Shown here piece by piece: positions 5,642 through 7,809 of a stretch of DNA of 7,809 nt (positions are counted from its first letter, which is position 1; the number at the start of each line of letters is the position of its first letter). Origin of the DNA: Candidatus Nanohaloarchaea archaeon. Its GTDB lineage: Archaea; EX4484-52; GLR71. The translations under genes and the position numbers were made by a program. The notes under the pieces were generated by a model, which saw only the letters and a list, made by a program, of their open reading frames with translations, made no database searches and was not told the DNA's origin. The DNA is taken from the NCBI GenBank assembly GCA_030671745.1, contig DAOVHT010000047.1, positions 1 to 7,809 on the forward strand, read 5' to 3'.

Positions 5642-6625
5642 CTAAATACCTTGTTTGCTCTCTAGGGAAACATAAGTGACCTGGGGTTCATCATACTTGT
5701 ATTTCTGCGGTCTTACAGGTGCCCTGAATCGTACCAATCTTTTGCATGGTCCTGGTACAGAACCTTTGAACATAATATAATCAGATTTCACAAGACCGTA
5801 ATTTAACCAACCACCTTTCATCTTCAGATCACCACTACCGATCTTGACAACCATCTTGTTAAGTTCAGTTCGGTTATTGAATCCAAGATTACCTGCCTGT
5901 GCGACAGTCCAACTTGTCTTATGTGGATGAAATGGTCCAAGATTACCTGGCTTTCGCTTGACTTTCTCGGATTTTTTTGCAAGAAGTTTAACACCATATC
6001 TCTTTACTTGTCCGGAAAAACCTTTACCTTTTGTAACAGAACGAACATCTAAAGTATCGCCCTGATTGAATATTTCTGAAACATTAAGATCCTTTCCAAG
6101 TTTATCTTCAGCAAGTTTAAGTTTTTCATTGACATCAGTTCCTGAAACAGTCACTTCAAAAACTTCAGGAGTCTTTTTTGATACACCAGTTTCTGTTGGT
6201 CGAGTAGATACCATAAGACGGACTTCAGCAATCGTATCAATGTCGTTCTTAAGATCTTTTGCTTTGACTTTAGATACATGAACGCCTGCCCTTTTTAAAT
6301 CTTCAGAATCTTTATCGACAGACCATGATTCCGAAATGACTTTAGTACCATATTCATCTTTTGAATAGGTCCTCATACCCAAAACCTTAAGCTTTGGACA
6401 TTCGATAACTGTTACTGGAACAGATACCTCTTGATTATAAGTTACAGACCCTTTACGGTTATCAATCATGGTTACATGAGTCATACCGACTTTATACCCT
6501 GCAAATTCCTGAATTTTAGTCTCAGATGTTGCAGGAAGAGTGGCCATTCTAGGATATATTCGTCTAGCCCTAGTTTTTGGTCTAAATGCAAGTGATCCTC
6601 TTCTTGGATGATGTACTCTTCCCAT
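5642..6625 (-). CDS. rpl3: 50S ribosomal protein L3 (uL3)
   Basis: A 327-residue archaeal uL3, normal length. The start MGRVHHPRRGSLAFRPKTRA..RIYPR is the archaeal N-terminus, followed by FAGYKVGMTHVTMID (about 41-55), then VRSVTKGKGFSGQVKRYGVKLL, RKPGNLGPFHPHKTSWTVAQAGNLGFNNRTE and a C-terminal PGPCKRLVRFRAPVRP. Family knowledge: uL3 reaches into the peptidyl-transferase centre and is an early assembly protein. Where many archaeal homologues have a GYHxRTE-like histidine, this one has FNNRTE. It is the first gene of the cluster; nothing precedes it on this strand. The ATG at 6625 has AAAGGT upstream (6633-6638). The 5' region suggests a leader of roughly 130 bases if the TATA box at 6777-6784 is used. 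Confidence 0.97.
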   Translation of the reverse strand: MGRVHHPRRGSLAFRPKTRARRIYPRMATLPATSETKIQEFAGYKVGMTHVTMIDNRKGSVTYNQEVSVPVTVIECPKLKVLGMRTYSKDEYGTKVISESWSVDKDSEDLKRAGVHVSKVKAKDLKNDIDTIAEVRLMVSTRPTETGVSKKTPEVFEVTVSGTDVNEKLKLAEDKLGKDLNVSEIFNQGDTLDVRSVTKGKGFSGQVKRYGVKLLAKKSEKVKRKPGNLGPFHPHKTSWTVAQAGNLGFNNRTELNKMVVKIGSGDLKMKGGWLNYGLVKSDYIMFKGSVPGPCKRLVRFRAPVRPQKYKYDEPQVTYVSLESKQGI

Positions 6626-6703
6626 AGATATTACCTTTAACTCGATAGCTTTAAAAACAAATCGTTTTTTGTGTCACATTTTAGATTATGAAAGAACTCT
6701 GTG

Positions 6704-6724
6704 CAATACATATTTACAATACAT
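6704..6724. repeat. Direct repeat CAATACAT x2
   Basis: CAATACAT occurs at 6704-6711 and again at 6717-6724, spaced 13 bases start to start. The core CAATAC also appears at 6877 and 6937. It lies between the candidate rpl3 TATA box and the rpl3 start, where a regulator could bind, but with such short AT-rich units chance is possible. Confidence 0.4.
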
Positions 6725-6776
6725 TAGCAGGAGGTTTTCAAGCCAACAATGAACAAGATACTTTTTCATCAAAACC

Positions 6777-6784
6777 TTTATAAA
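6777..6784 (-). promoter_or_regulatory. Candidate TATA box of the ribosomal operon (TTTATAAA)
   Basis: TTTATAAA is a good archaeal TATA element. On the minus strand it is preceded by ACAAACA, a plausible BRE. It would place transcription start near 6754 and give a leader of about 130 bases that includes the rpl3 Shine-Dalgarno. A nearer TTTTTAAA at 6650-6657 would start transcription at about 6629, leaving out the Shine-Dalgarno, so it is less likely. The box is palindromic and AAAACC flanks its other side, so it might also serve the plus strand. Confidence 0.45.
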
Positions 6785-6800
6785 TGTTTGTATAAGGATG

Positions 6801-6966
6801 TAAAAAATCAATGAAAAACCACATAAATCAAACCATCACAAACAAACAAAAAAACACATCATAACATCAAAAAGTACAATACACACTCATATTATACCAC
6901 AAAACACACATTATAAGTCTTAAATAAAATAATATACAATACCCAACCAATATTAATTTATATTAA
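6801..6966 (+). other. G-depleted A/C/T tract
   Basis: By hand count this 166-base stretch has three G (6813, 6874, 6917) and 34 C on the plus strand, so its complement is G/T-rich. It codes for nothing I can recognise. The strand asymmetry is far stronger than in the flanking genes. If transcribed rightwards it would give an almost G-free, poorly structured RNA; no transcript is proven. Confidence 0.6.
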
Positions 6967-7032
6967 GTTTAATGTCTCCGAACGATATAATATATTTGAA
7001 CTGTAAACGGTATATACAATAAACCACAGATA

Positions 7033-7041
7033 TTATATATA
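7033..7041 (+). promoter_or_regulatory. Candidate TATA box of the peptide-permease unit (TTATATATA)
   Basis: TTATATATA would put a transcription start around 7063, about 38 bases before the ATG at 7101, leaving room for the GTGAT Shine-Dalgarno at 7092-7096. The surrounding DNA is AT-rich with other TATA-like strings, including the palindrome GTATATAC at 7010-7017, so the exact site is uncertain. Confidence 0.35.
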
Positions 7042-7100
7042 GTATTAATAAGAACCATAACAATAAATACTTAACACCACCAATAAAATATGTGATTAAC

Positions 7101-7226
7101 ATGACAGAAAATAAAAAAGAAAACAAGAAAGGCATAATATCAAAATTTGCAGAAAAGATTGACAAAAAGTTTGAAAAAAAATCAAAAGAAACTTGTTGCA
7201 GTTCATGTTCTGGTTCCTGCTGCTAA
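7101..7226 (+). CDS. Small cysteine-rich peptide, putative metal-binding
   Basis: A 41-residue protein I cannot assign to a named family. Residues 1-30 are strongly charged (MTENKKENKKGIISKFAEKI followed by DKKFEKKSKE) and probably form an amphipathic helix. The last ten residues, CCSSCSGSCC after a threonine, hold five cysteines in CC-x2-C-x3-CC spacing, without histidine. There is no signal peptide or membrane segment. Translation is supported by GTGAT four bases before the ATG, the same signal as the ribosomal genes. The gene ends 17 bases before a COG0701 permease, so the two are probably co-transcribed. Inference: the cysteine cluster binds a thiophilic metal or metalloid and serves the permease as carrier or sensor. 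Alternatives are a redox peptide or a substrate for modification. Confidence 0.75.
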   Translation: MTENKKENKKGIISKFAEKIDKKFEKKSKETCCSSCSGSCC

Positions 7227-7243
7227 ACTATTAAGTGATCTCT

Positions 7244-7809
7244 ATGCTTGAGGAATTTTCTAGTTGGATAGTTTTATCAATATTAAACATTGAAAAAGGC
7301 ACAAGATTAGAATCCACCTTAAATTTTTTCATATATGACTCTATAAAAATACTTCTCTTACTTTTCGTAATGATTGCAATTGTAGGATATATAAGAACAT
7401 ACATCTCAGAACAAAAGATAAGACAATTACTTTCTGGAAAAAGACAGGGTATAGGCAACATAATAGCAGCAATCATGGGCGCAATCACGCCATTCTGTTC
7501 ATGTTCATCAATACCGGTATTCTTATCATTCATGAAAGCGAAAATCCCGTTAGGAGTCAGTTTCTCATTCCTTGTAACTTCCCCGTTAGTGAACGAGTAC
7601 GTTGCAATCATAATGCTCGGCTTCTTCGGCTGGAAGATAACCGCACTCTACATAATAAGCGGAATACTGATCGGCGTCTTCTCAGGCATAGTGATAGGTA
7701 AGCTAGGACTTGAGAGACACATAGTCCAAGACTTAATTAAAACAGATGACAATCCCAACGAAAAAATATTCAATACCCAACAAGAAAGGATAAATACGGG
7801 ATTAAAAGA
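7244..7809 (+). CDS. Permease, COG0701/DUF318 (ArsP-like) family, N-terminal part
   Basis: The first 188 residues of an integral membrane protein that continues past the right edge. A first hydrophobic helix covers about residues 33-50. The family signature follows: AIMGAITPFCSCSSIPVFLSF (about 76-96, Cys85 and Cys87), then KIPLGVSFSFLVTSPLVNEY (100-119), and a third hydrophobic stretch at about 119-153 (GFFGWKITALYIISGILIGV). A hydrophilic segment from about 155 probably starts the central cytoplasmic loop between the two halves. Family knowledge: relatives include ArsP, which exports trivalent organoarsenicals, but most COG0701 members have unknown substrates. The ATG at 7244 has AAGTGAT upstream with CTCT spacing. 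Codons after about 7440 use more C-ending choices (GGC, ATC, TTC) than the ribosomal genes. Family call good, substrate unknown. Confidence 0.9.
   Translation, partial: MLEEFSSWIVLSILNIEKGTRLESTLNFFIYDSIKILLLLFVMIAIVGYIRTYISEQKIRQLLSGKRQGIGNIIAAIMGAITPFCSCSSIPVFLSFMKAKIPLGVSFSFLVTSPLVNEYVAIIMLGFFGWKITALYIISGILIGVFSGIVIGKLGLERHIVQDLIKTDDNPNEKIFNTQQERINTGLK

Larger units (their letters stand above)
6626..7100. other. Divergent intergenic region between rpl3 and the peptide-permease unit
   Basis: This 475-base gap separates two operons reading apart. I see no convincing gene of normal size in it. It holds an rpl3 Shine-Dalgarno (6633-6638), candidate TATA boxes for both directions, an 8-base direct repeat at 6704 and 6717, and a strongly G-depleted tract at 6801-6966. 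A 27-codon ORF on the minus strand (6686-6769) and a 31-codon ORF on the plus strand (6688-6783) overlap each other and are probably chance. Confidence 0.7.

Noticed and set aside
1..6625. Possible L4-type autoregulatory leader or attenuator as in bacterial S10 operons
   Set aside because: The cluster is archaeal and no matching structured leader can be identified by eye before L3.
6655..6670. AAAAC-AAATC-GTTTT followed by T residues, resembling a small terminator on the plus strand
   Set aside because: The stem is only five mostly A-T pairs and no plus-strand gene ends before it.
6688..6783. A 31-codon plus-strand ORF
   Set aside because: No Shine-Dalgarno, overlaps the opposite short ORF and both candidate control elements; no recognisable motif.
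6953..7165. A hydrophobic 70-residue minus-strand ORF that looks like a membrane protein
   Set aside because: It begins with TTG, has no Shine-Dalgarno, and lies antisense to the Cys-rich peptide and its promoter. Antisense of A/Lys-rich DNA naturally gives Phe/Leu/Ile-rich frames.
7231..7611. A 126-residue minus-strand ORF
   Set aside because: It is antisense to the permease, whose CSCS and SPLVNE motifs prove the plus-strand frame.
6937..7781. An 11-base repeat CAATACCCAAC at 6937 and 7771
   Set aside because: One copy is inside the permease coding sequence and the length is compatible with chance in AT-rich DNA; no other flanking identity.

Overview
The window is archaeal. One strand carries a long ribosomal-protein cluster in the S10/spc order used by archaea: L3, L4, L23, L2, S19, L22, S3, L29, aIF1 (SUI1), RNase P protein 1 (Rpp29/Pop4), S17, L14, L24. 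Having aIF1 and the RNase P subunit between L29 and S17, together with archaeal-type N-termini of L3, L2, S17 and L14, rules out bacteria. The order is that of Euryarchaeota and related lineages. The DNA is AT-rich, and the genus or phylum cannot be fixed from this window alone.

Positions 1 to 6625 (minus strand) hold thirteen tightly packed genes separated by about 1 to 38 bases, read right to left from L3 to a truncated L24. They look like one operon. Most starts are preceded by a Shine-Dalgarno built on GTGAT/GGTGA, which pairs with the archaeal 16S tail (AUCACCUCC). In several junctions the Shine-Dalgarno overlaps the end of the upstream gene, suggesting translational coupling. In three genes the GTG of this motif is in frame at -9 and imitates an earlier start. 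S3 carries a roughly 140-residue Lys/Glu/Ala/Asp tail and its operon neighbour L22 a shorter similar tail.

Positions 6626 to 7100 are a 475-base divergent intergenic region. It contains candidate TATA boxes for both directions, an 8-base direct repeat, and a 166-base stretch (6801-6966) with only three G but 34 C on the plus strand.

Positions 7101 to 7809 (plus strand) hold a two-gene unit that reads away from the ribosomal operon: a 41-residue peptide with a charged Lys-rich body and a six-cysteine C-terminus, then the first 188 residues of a COG0701/DUF318 (ArsP-like) permease with its Cys-Ser-Cys-Ser membrane motif. The pair probably works in metal, metalloid or thiol handling, but the substrate is unknown. 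This pair and the intergenic region are the least ordinary parts of the window. I see no mobile element, CRISPR array, tRNA or rRNA.
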